A stretch of DNA of 64,000 nt from NCBI RefSeq assembly GCF_001874625.1, contig NZ_CP017671.1, positions 930,001-994,000 of the forward strand, in the 5' to 3' direction. The stretch comes from Providencia rettgeri. Lineage in GTDB: Bacteria > Pseudomonadota > Gammaproteobacteria > Enterobacterales > Enterobacteriaceae. Made by a program: the position numbers and the translations under genes. Below are positions 1 through 9,111 of the stretch, in pieces (position 1 is the stretch's first letter; each line of letters opens with the position of its first letter). A model generated the notes under the pieces. It ran no database searches. It was given only the letters and a program-made list of their open reading frames with translations, and was not told the origin of the DNA.

Positions 1-672
1 GCGCTAATTTATTGGCTAACCAAGCAACACCGTTAGCGGGATGATTGAGAACTGCGGCAGCGACACCAGACTCTTCAATCACGCCATTGCGATATAACAG
101 TGCGCTAATCCAACGCATATCTAAGTCGCGTGGTTTGATAGGTCTGCCGCCTAAAATCACTGCACCATTAGCCGCATTATCCGAAATTGTGTCGAATACT
201 TTACGGGGACGGCTAGTGTCTGGGTCTATGTTATGGCAGCGTGCGTCAATTAGCTCAAGAGCAGGGATCACATAATCAGTTGCGTTATAGACATCAAAGA
301 TGGTGCAGTTGGGGCCGCGTAAGGGTTTTGCGAGAACAAAAGCAAGCTCTACTTCAATACGAGGGACAATAAAGCGGTCAGTGGGAATATCACAACCGTC
401 ATCAAAAAACATATCGTCAAGTAGCGCGCCATAATCAGGTTCATCTATTTGTGAGCTTGCTTGCATTGCTTTGGAGGTTAGCCCAATTTTATGGCCTTTG
501 AGTATACGTCCTTCAGCAATTTTCAAACCAACCCATTCTTTTTGGATGGCATAAGCATCGTCAATCGTCATCTCTGGGTGATCCAACGAAATCTGGCGGA
601 TCTGCTCACGTGATTTTTCAGCCTGATTAAGGCGTTGGGCTATTTGCAATATGACATCTTTTTGTAACATCT
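1..672 (-). CDS. hpaH: 2-oxo-hept-4-ene-1,7-dioate hydratase HpaH, 3' part beyond the edge
   Basis: Hydratase of the homoprotocatechuate meta-cleavage pathway: it adds water to 2-oxohept-4-enedioate before the HpaI aldolase step. Translated from the ATG at 672 it reads [20 protein letters not shown] and continues with [18 protein letters not shown] and a GLTSKAMQ segment, typical of the MhpD/HpaH hydratase family. About 224 of the usual about 267 residues are present; the C-terminus lies left of the window. A strong ribosome site (AAGGAG) precedes the ATG. It is the last visible gene of the hpa operon, separated from the dehydrogenase gene by an ERIC element. The family call is firm; the role follows from the neighbours. 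Confidence 0.9.
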
Positions 673-697
673 TATTCTCCTTTTGCACCTCAGCTCG

Positions 698-822
698 TCA
701 TACATCGAGCTATAACTGCGTTAGCTTCACGATAGGCTGGCGCCTATCCCCTAGTCACACGGGTATGCTCCTAAGGGATTAGTCTCATTTGCCGCCTTGT
801 TCTAACTCGAATTATTTAGAGC
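698..822. repeat. ERIC (IRU) palindromic element
   Basis: About 125 bp with the ERIC core GTCACACGGGTATGCTCC and the right half TTGCCGCCTTGTTCTAACTC followed by ATTATTTAG. It lies in the gap between the dehydrogenase gene and hpaH, so it is transcribed inside the hpa operon mRNA and may fold there. Confidence 0.85.
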
Positions 823-862
823 TAAGATTTTAAAAGCGAATACCGCCAGTTAATGTGTCTTT

Positions 863-2326
863 CTAATTAGAAAGACCACCGAAACAGAGGTATTTCACTT
901 CCAGATAATCTTCAATTCCGTAGCGTGAGCCTTCACGCCCCAGACCAGACTGCTTAATGCCACCAAATGGGGCCACTTCATTTGAAATAATGCCTTCATT
1001 AATACCGACCATTCCGCTTTCTAAAGCCTCAGCAACACGGTAGATTCGACCGATATCTTTTGAATAGAAATAGGATGCCAAGCCGAACTCAGTGTCATTC
1101 GCTAGTGCAATGGCTTCTTGCTCATCACGGAATTTGAATAAAGGCGCGAGTGGACCGAATGTTTCCTCTTTAGCGACTTTCATGGATTCGGTTACACCGG
1201 TGATCACTGTAGGTTCAAAGAACAAACCACCCAACGACGCTGGTTTACCACCTGCAATCACTTTCGCACCATGAGAAACAGCATCAGCAATGTGCTCTGT
1301 CACTTTATCGACAGCGGCTTGGTTAATCAGCGGGCCTTGCTGTGAATCTGCTTGGGTTGATGGGCCAATTTTTAGTTCATTTACAGCTTTTGCTAAGCGA
1401 GCGGCGAATTCATCATAGACACCTTCTTGAACTAAGATGCGGTTAGCGCATACACAGGTTTGCCCGCTGTTACGGAATTTTGCGGCTAAAGCCCCTTGTA
1501 CTGCTGCGTCTAAATCCGCATCATCAAAGACAATAAATGGCGCATTACCACCTAACTCAAGGGACATTTTTTTCACAGTATTAGCGCATTGTTCCATCAA
1601 TAATTTGCCAACACGGGTAGAACCTGTGAAAGTCAATTTACGGACAATAGGGCTGGAGGTCATTACCCCGCCAATGGCTTGGGCATCTGTGCCTGGGACG
1701 ATGTTAAATACGCCAGCAGGGATACCTGCTTGTTCACCTAATGCCGCGAGTGCAAGCGCAGAGAGTGGTGTTTCTGCGGCGGGTTTTAGTACCATAGTAC
1801 AACCGGCTGCTAGAGCTGGACCGACTTTGCGGGTGATCATCGCATTAGGGAAGTTCCAAGGCGTAATTGCCGCAACCACACCGACAGGTTGTTTTATTGT
1901 TACAAGGCGGCGACCTGGGAGTGGTGACGGAATAGTTTCACCGTAAATGCGTTTACCTTCTTCAGCAAACCATTCAATAAAACTGGCTCCGTAGGCAATT
2001 TCTCCCATCGATTCGGTTATCGACTTGCCTTGTTCTGCACTGAGCAATTGCGCTAATTCTGTTTGGTTTTCCATCATCAAATGGAACCATTTATTTAAAA
2101 TCTGGCTACGTTCTTTCGCAGTTTTAGCTCTCCATGCTGGGAGGGCTTTTTCAGCAGCTTCAATAGCCTGCTGGGTTTCTAACGCCCCTACATTACTCAC
2201 TTTGGCGATAACGTGGTTATTCGCAGGGTTTGTCACTTCAAACACGTTGTTGTTTTGTGCGTCAACCCATTGACCGTTGATATAAGCCTGTTGGCGGAAT
2301 AATGTAGAATTGGTATTTATGCTCAT
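863..2326 (-). CDS. gabD: NAD(P)-dependent succinate-semialdehyde dehydrogenase
   Basis: Aldehyde dehydrogenase superfamily, 487 residues, matching GabD length. Visible family marks are ITPWNFPNAMI, the cofactor-site FTGSTRVGK, the general-base motif LELGGNAPF (near residue 257) and the catalytic cysteine in GQTCVCANR (near residue 290). It oxidises succinic semialdehyde to succinate. Its ATG overlaps the stop of the upstream transporter gene (ATGA), so the two are translationally coupled. HpaI releases pyruvate plus succinic semialdehyde, so this gene plausibly supplies the last step of the pathway. A role in GABA catabolism is an alternative, but no gabT or gabP is nearby. Confidence 0.87.
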   Translation of the reverse strand: MSINTNSTLFRQQAYINGQWVDAQNNNVFEVTNPANNHVIAKVSNVGALETQQAIEAAEKALPAWRAKTAKERSQILNKWFHLMMENQTELAQLLSAEQGKSITESMGEIAYGASFIEWFAEEGKRIYGETIPSPLPGRRLVTIKQPVGVVAAITPWNFPNAMITRKVGPALAAGCTMVLKPAAETPLSALALAALGEQAGIPAGVFNIVPGTDAQAIGGVMTSSPIVRKLTFTGSTRVGKLLMEQCANTVKKMSLELGGNAPFIVFDDADLDAAVQGALAAKFRNSGQTCVCANRILVQEGVYDEFAARLAKAVNELKIGPSTQADSQQGPLINQAAVDKVTEHIADAVSHGAKVIAGGKPASLGGLFFEPTVITGVTESMKVAKEETFGPLAPLFKFRDEQEAIALANDTEFGLASYFYSKDIGRIYRVAEALESGMVGINEGIISNEVAPFGGIKQSGLGREGSRYGIEDYLEVKYLCFGGLSN

Positions 2327-3549
2327 TTTTCGTTTTTCTCCGAAGACACTGATTGCACCTGTGAGTGGGGATTTTTAGCCGATAAATATTGGCTTGTGAA
2401 ACTTAACCCAGCACAGATAGCCATAACGAGTGTCATAGCAAATGGGGATTCATCCTGTAATACAGAAACTGCAACACTAGCCAGAGCAGCCAATGCAAAT
2501 TGAATTGAAATTGCGAGTGCACTGGCGCTACCTGCAATTTTTCCGCGATGTTGCAGTAACAGTGACAAACTGTTAGTGCCGATAGCATTTACCATCGATA
2601 GGAACAGTACCACCAGAATAACAATTATGGAGAGGCTTTGTTGATAAAAAAGTAACAACAATAAGCCAAACGCAAGTTGAAAACCGCTTTGCATGGTCAA
2701 TATACGCGTCAAACTATAGGTTTTTAGCAACTTAACATTGAGTAACAGCATGACAATCATCCCCAAGATGTTGCAGCCGAATAACAGGCCATAATGCTGT
2801 TCAGAAACACCAAAATAGCTGATGTAAACAAATGGTGAGCCACTAATAAAGGCGAACATCCCTGCGAAAGAGAACGCCATGGTACCGATAATACTCAGTG
2901 CTTCTTTGTCGCTGAGCACCTGAGCGTAGTTTTTAAAAGCAACGCAAATAATATTCTCAGTGCCCCGCTGGTGGCGTAATGTTTCAGGGAGCAAGAAAAA
3001 AATTGCCGCCACGGAAGATAGGCCAATCAGCGCCAACAAATAAAAAATAGCTTGCCACTGAAAGTGGATAAGTAGAAAACCACCTAGTAATGGGGCAAGT
3101 AATGGAGCAATCATGGTGACGAGTGTCATTAATGACAACACTTTAGGTAATTCATTTGCGGGATACACATCCCTAGCAATTGCCCTCGCCATCACGATTG
3201 CAGCACCGCTGCCAAAAGCTTGTAGCGCCCTGAAAATAATTAACGTATTGGCATCAGAGGCTTGAGCACATAATAAGCTTGCTACGGTAAAGATTGCCAA
3301 GCCACTTAACAACATTTTACGGCGGCCCAGCAAATCGCTCAGTGGCCCGTAAAACAGCATCCCGACACAAAAGCCAGCAAAAAAAGCGCCTAGTGTGTAC
3401 TGCATTTGCCCCTGAGAGGCTTGAAGAGCAACCCCCATCTGAGGTAGGGCAGGAAGATACATATCGATAGACAATGGGCCGAATGCCACTAATGACCCCA
3501 ATAATGGGATTAGGTAGTGCGGTATGTGTTTATCGAAACTTTTAACCAT
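2323..3549 (-). CDS. Bcr/CflA-type MFS transporter
   Basis: A 408-residue membrane protein with about 12 hydrophobic segments and the MFS motif A variant GPLSDLLGRRKML between helices 2 and 3. The N-terminal PLSIDMYLPALPQM is the signature of the Bcr/CflA drug-efflux family. It sits between hpaF and the dehydrogenase gene and overlaps the latter by 4 bp. In enterobacterial hpa clusters the usual permease is HpaX, of a different MFS subfamily, so this may export an aromatic intermediate or inhibitor or may simply be a passenger. The substrate cannot be read from the sequence. Confidence 0.85.
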   Translation of the reverse strand: MVKSFDKHIPHYLIPLLGSLVAFGPLSIDMYLPALPQMGVALQASQGQMQYTLGAFFAGFCVGMLFYGPLSDLLGRRKMLLSGLAIFTVASLLCAQASDANTLIIFRALQAFGSGAAIVMARAIARDVYPANELPKVLSLMTLVTMIAPLLAPLLGGFLLIHFQWQAIFYLLALIGLSSVAAIFFLLPETLRHQRGTENIICVAFKNYAQVLSDKEALSIIGTMAFSFAGMFAFISGSPFVYISYFGVSEQHYGLLFGCNILGMIVMLLLNVKLLKTYSLTRILTMQSGFQLAFGLLLLLFYQQSLSIIVILVVLFLSMVNAIGTNSLSLLLQHRGKIAGSASALAISIQFALAALASVAVSVLQDESPFAMTLVMAICAGLSFTSQYLSAKNPHSQVQSVSSEKNEK

Positions 3550-3589
3550 CTTGCCCTCTCAATACAACGATTAGTTACTGCCTAAACCC

Positions 3590-3973
3590 TCACCCTTTAA
3601 ATAGGGCGTGCACATTGTTTTGTTTGTAATTTAATACAGGGTCTAGCTCTTCCATGGTGAAAGATAGTGCTAAGTAGCGTTTTGCCATTAAATCAGCAAA
3701 ATGGTTTTTGATGAGGTCGAAAATCATTTCCCCTGTTTTTTGCTTATCTTCAAGGGAACGACCAGCACCAATTTTTAACGTCATATGGACAAACGCATAG
3801 TCGTGCTTACCATCGGCCATTTGCCAAGTATCTAGCCAAATAGCGCGACTACGAATTCCAGCTAGTGGGAAAATACCCGTCCCAGCAAGGGCATCATTCA
3901 CTTTAGCGAATAACGCTGGGAGCTCGGCTTCATCACGAATGTTTTCTGTGCATTCTGCATAAAAATGAGGCAT
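3590..3973 (-). CDS. hpaF: 5-carboxymethyl-2-hydroxymuconate delta-isomerase
   Basis: A 127-residue tautomerase-superfamily enzyme of the homoprotocatechuate pathway. It begins MPHFYAECTENIRDEAELP; after Met removal Pro1 is the catalytic base typical of the family. It isomerises 5-carboxymethyl-2-hydroxymuconate ahead of the HpaG decarboxylation. The gene follows hpaD by only 9 bp, which supports an operon. Length and conserved C-terminal residues (SFTMEELDPVLNYKQNNVH) agree with an intact HpaF. Confidence 0.93.
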   Translation of the reverse strand: MPHFYAECTENIRDEAELPALFAKVNDALAGTGIFPLAGIRSRAIWLDTWQMADGKHDYAFVHMTLKIGAGRSLEDKQKTGEMIFDLIKNHFADLMAKRYLALSFTMEELDPVLNYKQNNVHALFKG

Positions 3974-3982
3974 AACAATTCC

Positions 3983-4864
3983 TTATACAGTAGCGGTTTG
4001 TTTTTCAGTAATATAACTTGGAAGAGGGAATACGGCGTTAATTTGCCCTGTCCCCGAGCTGGCGAATAAATCCGTTAACACTTCCACTTTTTCCGCGTAT
4101 TTATCCCAACCCAGCATGCCTAATAGCATTACCGTATCGTGCATATGCCCTTCGCCATAGCAATAATCAGCATATTCAGGCAGCATTTTGCAAAACTCTT
4201 GGAAACGACCTTCACGCCATAGTTTCACAACACGTTTGTCCATTTGCTCATCAAATTCGCGGGTGTAACTATTCATACCATCTTCGGCTTTTTGGTCATC
4301 AATAAAACGGTGTGATAAAGAACCACTAGCCAATACAGCCACGGTGCCATCGTATTTTTCGATCGCGGTCAGTACGGCTTCGCCTAATTTCCGGCTGTCT
4401 TCAAAGCTGTGAGAAGTACAGAATGCGGAGATAGAAATCACTTTAAAGTGGCGGTCGCTATTCATATAGCGCATAGGAACTAAAGTCGCATATTCGAGAG
4501 TTAAGCTTGGAATTTCATGAGCTTGAGCTCGAACACCTAATTTGCGCGCTTCTTCGCCGATCATTTGGCCTAGGACTGAGTTTCCATCATATTCATATTC
4601 CATATCACGAATAAAATGAGGGAGTTCATTACTGGTATATATACCTTTAAAATGATCGGCGCAGTTGATGTGGTAAGCACTATTGACCAGCCAGTGCGTG
4701 TCAAAAACAATGATGGTATCAACGCCTAATTCGCGACAACGACGGCTAATTTCTTTATGACCATCGATAGCGGCTTGGCGGCATCCATGATTTTTACCCG
4801 GTAGTTCTGATAGGTACATGGATGGGACGTGTGTTATTTTTGCGGCGAGTGCCAACTTACCCAT
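3983..4864 (-). CDS. hpaD: 3,4-dihydroxyphenylacetate 2,3-dioxygenase
   Basis: Ring-cleaving extradiol dioxygenase of the class III (LigB-like) family, Fe(II)-dependent, 293 residues. The start at 4864 is chosen because MGKLALAAKITHVPSMYLSE is the conserved HpaD N-terminus and AAGGAGG lies just upstream; an in-frame ATG 27 bp further up would add a charged non-conserved leader. Probable iron ligands are the early histidine in ITHVPS and the FDTHWL region. It opens homoprotocatechuate to 5-carboxymethyl-2-hydroxymuconate semialdehyde, the substrate of HpaE encoded upstream. Confidence 0.93.
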   Translation of the reverse strand: MGKLALAAKITHVPSMYLSELPGKNHGCRQAAIDGHKEISRRCRELGVDTIIVFDTHWLVNSAYHINCADHFKGIYTSNELPHFIRDMEYEYDGNSVLGQMIGEEARKLGVRAQAHEIPSLTLEYATLVPMRYMNSDRHFKVISISAFCTSHSFEDSRKLGEAVLTAIEKYDGTVAVLASGSLSHRFIDDQKAEDGMNSYTREFDEQMDKRVVKLWREGRFQEFCKMLPEYADYCYGEGHMHDTVMLLGMLGWDKYAEKVEVLTDLFASSGTGQINAVFPLPSYITEKQTATV

Positions 4865-4884
4865 TTCCTTCCTCCTTCGCTTAT

Positions 4885-5000
4885 CCGTCATACTTCGCGC
4901 CGTAGCGTTGTTGGCTTCATAAAGTTACCCTAGTCACATACTTCAGTATGCTCCTAGGGATAACTTCACTTGCCGCCTAGCTACAATACGAATTATTGAG
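4885..5000. repeat. ERIC (IRU) palindromic element between hpaE and hpaD
   Basis: Carries the ERIC core GTCACATACTTCAGTATGCTCC with right half CACTTGCCGCCTAGCTACAA and GAATTATTGAG. It fills most of the 223-bp gap between hpaE and hpaD, ending about 20 bp before the hpaD start, and is probably co-transcribed. The remaining roughly 87 bp to hpaE are AT-rich with nothing recognisable. Confidence 0.85.
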
Positions 5001-5087
5001 GATAAGTAGCCAAATTAATTATCATTGATTCAAAATTACTTAGAATAAAGAATGGTGTAGCTTGCTACTGAATAATTTTGCTTTTTA

Positions 5088-6554
5088 TTACACACCCCAG
5101 CGAGGGATGTTATGGTCTCCGTAGGAGATACAGACGTTCTTCATTTCCGCGAAGACTTCGAAGCTATACTCGCCACCTTCACGGCCAACACCGGATGCTT
5201 TAACACCACCAAATGGCTGACGTAGGTCACGTACGTTTTGGGTATTAACAAACACCATACCGGCTTCGATATTACGAGATAAACGTAAGATTTTGCTCAC
5301 ATCTTGTGTCCAAATATAGGAAGCTAAACCGTATTCGATATCATTTGCCATGCGTAAACCGTCTTCTTCTGACTTAAACGGAATTAAGCAAGCAACTGGA
5401 CCAAAAATTTCTTCCTGTGCGACACGCATGCTGTTATCAACATCGGCCAGAACAGTTGGGCGTAAGAAGTTACCGTTTCTTAGGTGTGCAGGTAAGTCAG
5501 TTGGTTTATCTGGGCCACCAGCTAATAGGGTTGCACCTTCTTCCATACCTAAGCGAATGTAACCAGATACTTTGTTCCAATGTTGTTCGCTGATTAATGC
5601 ACCGACTTGTGTTTTTGGATCGTTCGGGTCGCCGACGATGAGGCGGTTTGCACGTTCAGCAAAGCGTTTTACAAACTCAGGGTAAATGCTTTCTTGAATG
5701 AAGATCCGAGAACCTGCGGTACAACGTTCGCCATTTATTGAGAAAATAGTGAACAGTGCGGCATCTAATGCGCGTTCAATGTCTGCATCTTCAAAAATCA
5801 GAACCGGGGATTTTCCGCCTAATTCCATTGAGTATTTTTTCAAGCCTGCATTTTGCATGATGGTGCGGCCAGTGGCGGTACCCCCTGTGAAGGAAACCGC
5901 GCGTACATCATGGTGTTTAACTAACGCGTCACCGGCAGTACTACCGTAACCTTGAACCACGTTAAGAACACCCGCAGGGATACCTGCTTCAAGTGCCAGC
6001 TCCCCAAGGCGGTTAGCGGACAATGGTGATAATTCAGACATTTTCAACACAGCGGTATTACCCAGCGCTAAACAAGGGGCTGTTTTCCATGTTGCCGTCA
6101 TAAATGGGACGTTCCATGGGGAAATCAGTGCGCAAACACCAACAGGTTGAACTAAGGTATAGTTCATCATTTTGTCGTCAACTGGGTAGGTACGACCATT
6201 CATTTGCTGGCAAATTTCGGCAAAGAATTCAAAGTTATGTGAGGCACGAGGGATCAACACATTTTTAGTTTGATGAATAGGTAAACCAGTATCTTGGGTT
6301 TCCATTTCCGCTATTTGAGGGACGTTTTCATCAATGAGTTCACCAAGGCGACGCATTAAGCGAGCGCGCTCTTTCATCGGGGTATTGGCCCATTTAGGAA
6401 AGGCATCTTTTGCAGCAGCAACGGCTTGGTTGATTTCATCTTGCCCACCAGCCGCGACTTCAGCCAATACTTCGCCAGTTGCTGGGTTGGTGGTTTGAAA
6501 ATAGTCTTTGCTAGCAACGTTTTTTCCGTTGATCCAATGGTTAATCTTAGTCAT
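5088..6554 (-). CDS. hpaE: 5-carboxymethyl-2-hydroxymuconate semialdehyde dehydrogenase
   Basis: NAD-dependent aldehyde dehydrogenase, 488 residues, as in known HpaE. Visible are ISPWNVPFMTATWK, SFTGGTATGR, MELGGKSPVLIFEDADIERA and the catalytic cysteine in NGERCTAGSRIF. It converts the HpaD ring-cleavage product to the dicarboxylic acid used by HpaF. Its ATG overlaps the stop of hpaG2 in a TAATG arrangement, so translation is probably coupled. The C-terminus ends in NIPRWGV. Confidence 0.93.
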   Translation of the reverse strand: MTKINHWINGKNVASKDYFQTTNPATGEVLAEVAAGGQDEINQAVAAAKDAFPKWANTPMKERARLMRRLGELIDENVPQIAEMETQDTGLPIHQTKNVLIPRASHNFEFFAEICQQMNGRTYPVDDKMMNYTLVQPVGVCALISPWNVPFMTATWKTAPCLALGNTAVLKMSELSPLSANRLGELALEAGIPAGVLNVVQGYGSTAGDALVKHHDVRAVSFTGGTATGRTIMQNAGLKKYSMELGGKSPVLIFEDADIERALDAALFTIFSINGERCTAGSRIFIQESIYPEFVKRFAERANRLIVGDPNDPKTQVGALISEQHWNKVSGYIRLGMEEGATLLAGGPDKPTDLPAHLRNGNFLRPTVLADVDNSMRVAQEEIFGPVACLIPFKSEEDGLRMANDIEYGLASYIWTQDVSKILRLSRNIEAGMVFVNTQNVRDLRQPFGGVKASGVGREGGEYSFEVFAEMKNVCISYGDHNIPRWGV

Positions 6555-7333
6555 TACACTCGTTCCTCATATTCTTTTTCGCTGATAATGGTATTGACTA
6601 GTCTGCCAACACCTTCAACTTCAACAATGACTTCGTCGCCCGGTACCACATCAGACAGCCCTTTTGGTGTCCCTGTGGCAATCATGTCCCCCGGTTGCAG
6701 TGTCATAAAGTCACTGAGGTAAGCAATTAAAAATGGAATATCGAAAATTAGGTCAGCAGTTGTCCCTTTTTGGCGAAGTTCACCATTAACATAGGTATAT
6801 AAAGCTAGGTTATGAGGGTCTTTAACTGCGCTTTTATCGACAATCCAAGGACCAATTGGTGTTAAGGTATCGCGGCTTTTAACACGTAAATTTGGACGAT
6901 AATAGTTTTCAAGATAGTCGCGGATCGCATAGTCATTACACACGGTGTAACCTGCGACATAATCCATCGCGTCTTCTTTCGATACTTTATGGGCAGCTTT
7001 ACCAATTACGACCACTAATTCAGACTCATAATGCATATATTCAACATTATCTGGACGGACTGAGACTTGGCGGTGGCCCGTTAAGCTATTTTCAGCTTTA
7101 ATAAAAATTAGCGGCTCTTCAGGTGGCTTAAACTCTAATTCTGTTGCGTGATCCGCATAATTCAAGCCTAGGGCAAATAAAGTCCCTTGTGCAGGAGGTA
7201 ACCACACGATATCGGAAGAATCACCAGCAATAACATCCCCGTTTGGTAAGGTTATTTCTTCGTTGTCGCCAACAGTGACGGAATATTCAGTGCCTTTAAA
7301 CAGAACTTTTGCGCGTTTAGTGATAGTAGACAT
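6554..7333 (-). CDS. hpaG2: HpaG C-terminal-type subunit (isomerase/decarboxylase)
   Basis: Fumarylacetoacetate-hydrolase fold protein, 259 residues. It matches the C-terminal half of the fused E. coli HpaG: LFALGLNYADHATELEFKPP, the metal-site region MHYESELVVVIGK, YAIRDYLENYYRPNLRVKSR and ATGTPKGLSDVVPGDEV. It acts in decarboxylation and isomerisation of 5-oxopent-3-ene-1,2,5-tricarboxylate. It is preceded without a gap by the gene for the N-terminal-type subunit, the stop and start sharing one base. Confidence 0.9.
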   Translation of the reverse strand: MSTITKRAKVLFKGTEYSVTVGDNEEITLPNGDVIAGDSSDIVWLPPAQGTLFALGLNYADHATELEFKPPEEPLIFIKAENSLTGHRQVSVRPDNVEYMHYESELVVVIGKAAHKVSKEDAMDYVAGYTVCNDYAIRDYLENYYRPNLRVKSRDTLTPIGPWIVDKSAVKDPHNLALYTYVNGELRQKGTTADLIFDIPFLIAYLSDFMTLQPGDMIATGTPKGLSDVVPGDEVIVEVEGVGRLVNTIISEKEYEERV

Positions 7334-7962
7334 TATTTTCCTCCTGCTGCCACAACGGTGTTTTTCAGGCTAGGGAAGCCTTCTGCTAGGATGACCACTT
7401 CGTCACCCGGTTTGATAGTGACACGTTGTTGTGGCGTGCCTATTAGGATCACGTCCCCTTGTTTTAGGGTGGCAAAGTCGCTTAGTGCTGCCACTAACTC
7501 GCTAGCATCGCGGATCAGATCTTTTGTTGACCAACGATCCACTTCCTTACCATTTACTTGAGTGATGATATCGACAGGAGCATTTAGCGAAGTTGTCGCC
7601 ATTTCACCTATTGGGCAAAAGGTGTCGCGACACTTAGCTTTAATGGCAGGACGATAGAAGGTGTCTTCTGGCAAGCTCACTTCGTTTGCTAGTGCAAACC
7701 CTGCAATAAACTGATGTGCATCGGTTTTACTCACTTTACGTGCTTCTTTACCAATGACTAGCGCTAGCGTTGCACCACTTTGAACTTCTTCTCCAATAGG
7801 ATGGATGATTGGCTCACCTGAGTTAATACGCGTATTACGCGGCTTAATAAACCACACTGGTGTTTTAGGTGGGGTTTTATAAGGGGCTTGCTGGAATGCC
7901 TCTAGCCAGTGATTAAGCTGGCTTTGGTGGTTGAGGGCAACGGCAAAAACAGTGCCTTTCAT
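7333..7962 (-). CDS. hpaG1: HpaG N-terminal-type subunit (isomerase/decarboxylase)
   Basis: A 209-residue FAH-family protein matching the N-terminal half of E. coli HpaG (MKGTVFAVALNHQSQ, PVWFIKPRNT, FYRPAIKAKCRDTFCPIGE, DVILIGTPQ). The start at 7962 is chosen because AAGGAG lies 7 nt upstream and the 45 codons further upstream are AT-rich and unlike the family. It is the first gene of the operon and partners with the next gene to form the two-subunit version of an enzyme that is one fused chain in E. coli. Confidence 0.9.
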   Translation of the reverse strand: MKGTVFAVALNHQSQLNHWLEAFQQAPYKTPPKTPVWFIKPRNTRINSGEPIIHPIGEEVQSGATLALVIGKEARKVSKTDAHQFIAGFALANEVSLPEDTFYRPAIKAKCRDTFCPIGEMATTSLNAPVDIITQVNGKEVDRWSTKDLIRDASELVAALSDFATLKQGDVILIGTPQQRVTIKPGDEVVILAEGFPSLKNTVVAAGGK

Positions 7963-8390
7963 TGACAACTCCTTATGAAAAGAATTTAACTTTCGAGTAA
8001 TTATTAATATATTAATAAAGTATAATTTTAAAATTAGCAATAGGTTTATGGAAATGTTAATTTTAATTGTGATCGTATTAACATAATCAGATAGCAATGA
8101 TGCAACCCATTGTTATTGTATGGTTTATTATTTTTGCTATTTTTTATGGTTTACAAATATTTAACTTGTATGTTGTTTTTTAAATTATTTACTCATTAAT
8201 ATTTTAGGGTTTTTCTTTGAGATTGTTATTTGACCGTGCTACTCTTGGTAATAAGTAAATTGGTCGTGTAAAAGTCAGTATAGACAGTGTGCGATTGAAC
8301 AAAATAACGTCCAATACAGCAAAATGGTAGTCACCGTGAAGCACCTAAATTGGATTAAATAACTTTAATTGAGTGGTGAGTTTTAAGCTT
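7963..8390. promoter_or_regulatory. Divergent hpaG1/hpaR control region
   Basis: About 430 bp of AT-rich DNA between the divergent operon and its regulator. In other enterobacteria HpaR represses the operon from sites here. One candidate operator is the inverted repeat CAATG-8 bp-CATTG at 8095-8112. This is a weak suggestion; I cannot place promoters with confidence. No other gene is seen. Confidence 0.4.
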
Positions 8391-8846
8391 ATGCATGAAT
8401 CATTGACAATTGCATTGTTGCAGGCAAGGGAAACCGCAATGGGGTTCTTTCGGCCAATATTGAAGTCGTATAATTTGACTGAACAGCAATGGCGTATCAT
8501 TCGGGTTTTAGCTGATAAACGTTCAATTGATTTTCATGAATTATCAGTCCAAACCTGTATTCTTCGTCCAAGTTTAACGGGGATCTTAACCCGTATGGAA
8601 CGTGAGGGCTTAATTTTCCGCTTAAAACCGTTGAATGACCAACGTAAATTGTATGTCTCTTTGACGCCCGCAGGGCAAGAGTTATATGACAAAGCGCGCC
8701 AAGAAGTGGAAGAGGGTTATCAAAAAATAGAGCAGGCCTTTTCTCAGGAAAAAATGCAACGTTTAACCGAGCTATTAGATGAGCTAATTGCATTAGAGAG
8801 CCCAGATTATAGTAATATTTCTGCTGATAAGAGAAAGAGCGCCTAA
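8391..8846 (+). CDS. hpaR: MarR-family regulator of the hpa operon
   Basis: A 151-residue winged-helix repressor. The start at 8391 gives MHESLTIALLQARETAMGFF, the conserved HpaR N-terminus; a GTG start 18 bp earlier is possible but not conserved. The recognition-helix region CILRPSLTGILTRMEREGL and the wing LKPLNDQRKLYVSLT are clear. It is divergent from the catabolic operon, as in E. coli, where HpaR is released from DNA by 4-hydroxyphenylacetate or homoprotocatechuate. Its stop lies 4 bp before the first of three ERIC elements. Confidence 0.92.
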   Translation: MHESLTIALLQARETAMGFFRPILKSYNLTEQQWRIIRVLADKRSIDFHELSVQTCILRPSLTGILTRMEREGLIFRLKPLNDQRKLYVSLTPAGQELYDKARQEVEEGYQKIEQAFSQEKMQRLTELLDELIALESPDYSNISADKRKSA

Positions 8847-8850
8847 ATTT

Positions 8851-8968
8851 TCGTCATATTTCGAGCTCTAGCTGTGTTGGCTTCTTTCGGCTATTTGGGT
8901 CACATACTAATGTATGCTCCCCAAACTATCCTCAATCGCCGCCTTGCTAGAGTTCGAACTATTTAGAA
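8851..8968. repeat. ERIC element, copy 1 of a tandem triplet
   Basis: Core GTCACATACTAATGTATGCTCC, right half ATCGCCGCCTTGCTAGAGTT and ACTATTTAG. It begins directly after the hpaR stop and may lie in the 3' end of its transcript. Confidence 0.85.
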
Positions 8969-8980
8969 AATTAATTTGTA

Positions 8981-9098
8981 CTCGTTATATTTCGAGCTCT
9001 AGCTGTGTTGGCTTCTTTCGGCTATTTGGGTCACATACTGATATATTCTCCCTAAACTATTCTCAATTGCCACCTTGCTAGAGTTCGAACTATTTAGA
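8981..9098. repeat. ERIC element, copy 2 of a tandem triplet
   Basis: Nearly identical to the preceding copy, including the joining sequence AAAATTAATTTGTACTCGTTA that also precedes copy 3. The near-identity points to local tandem duplication rather than independent insertions. Confidence 0.85.
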
Positions 9099-9111
9099 AA
9101 ATTAATTTGTA

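Noticed and set aside
7963-8097. N-terminal extension of hpaG1
   Set aside because: An in-frame upstream start adds 45 AT-driven residues not found in HpaG; the inner ATG has a strong ribosome site.
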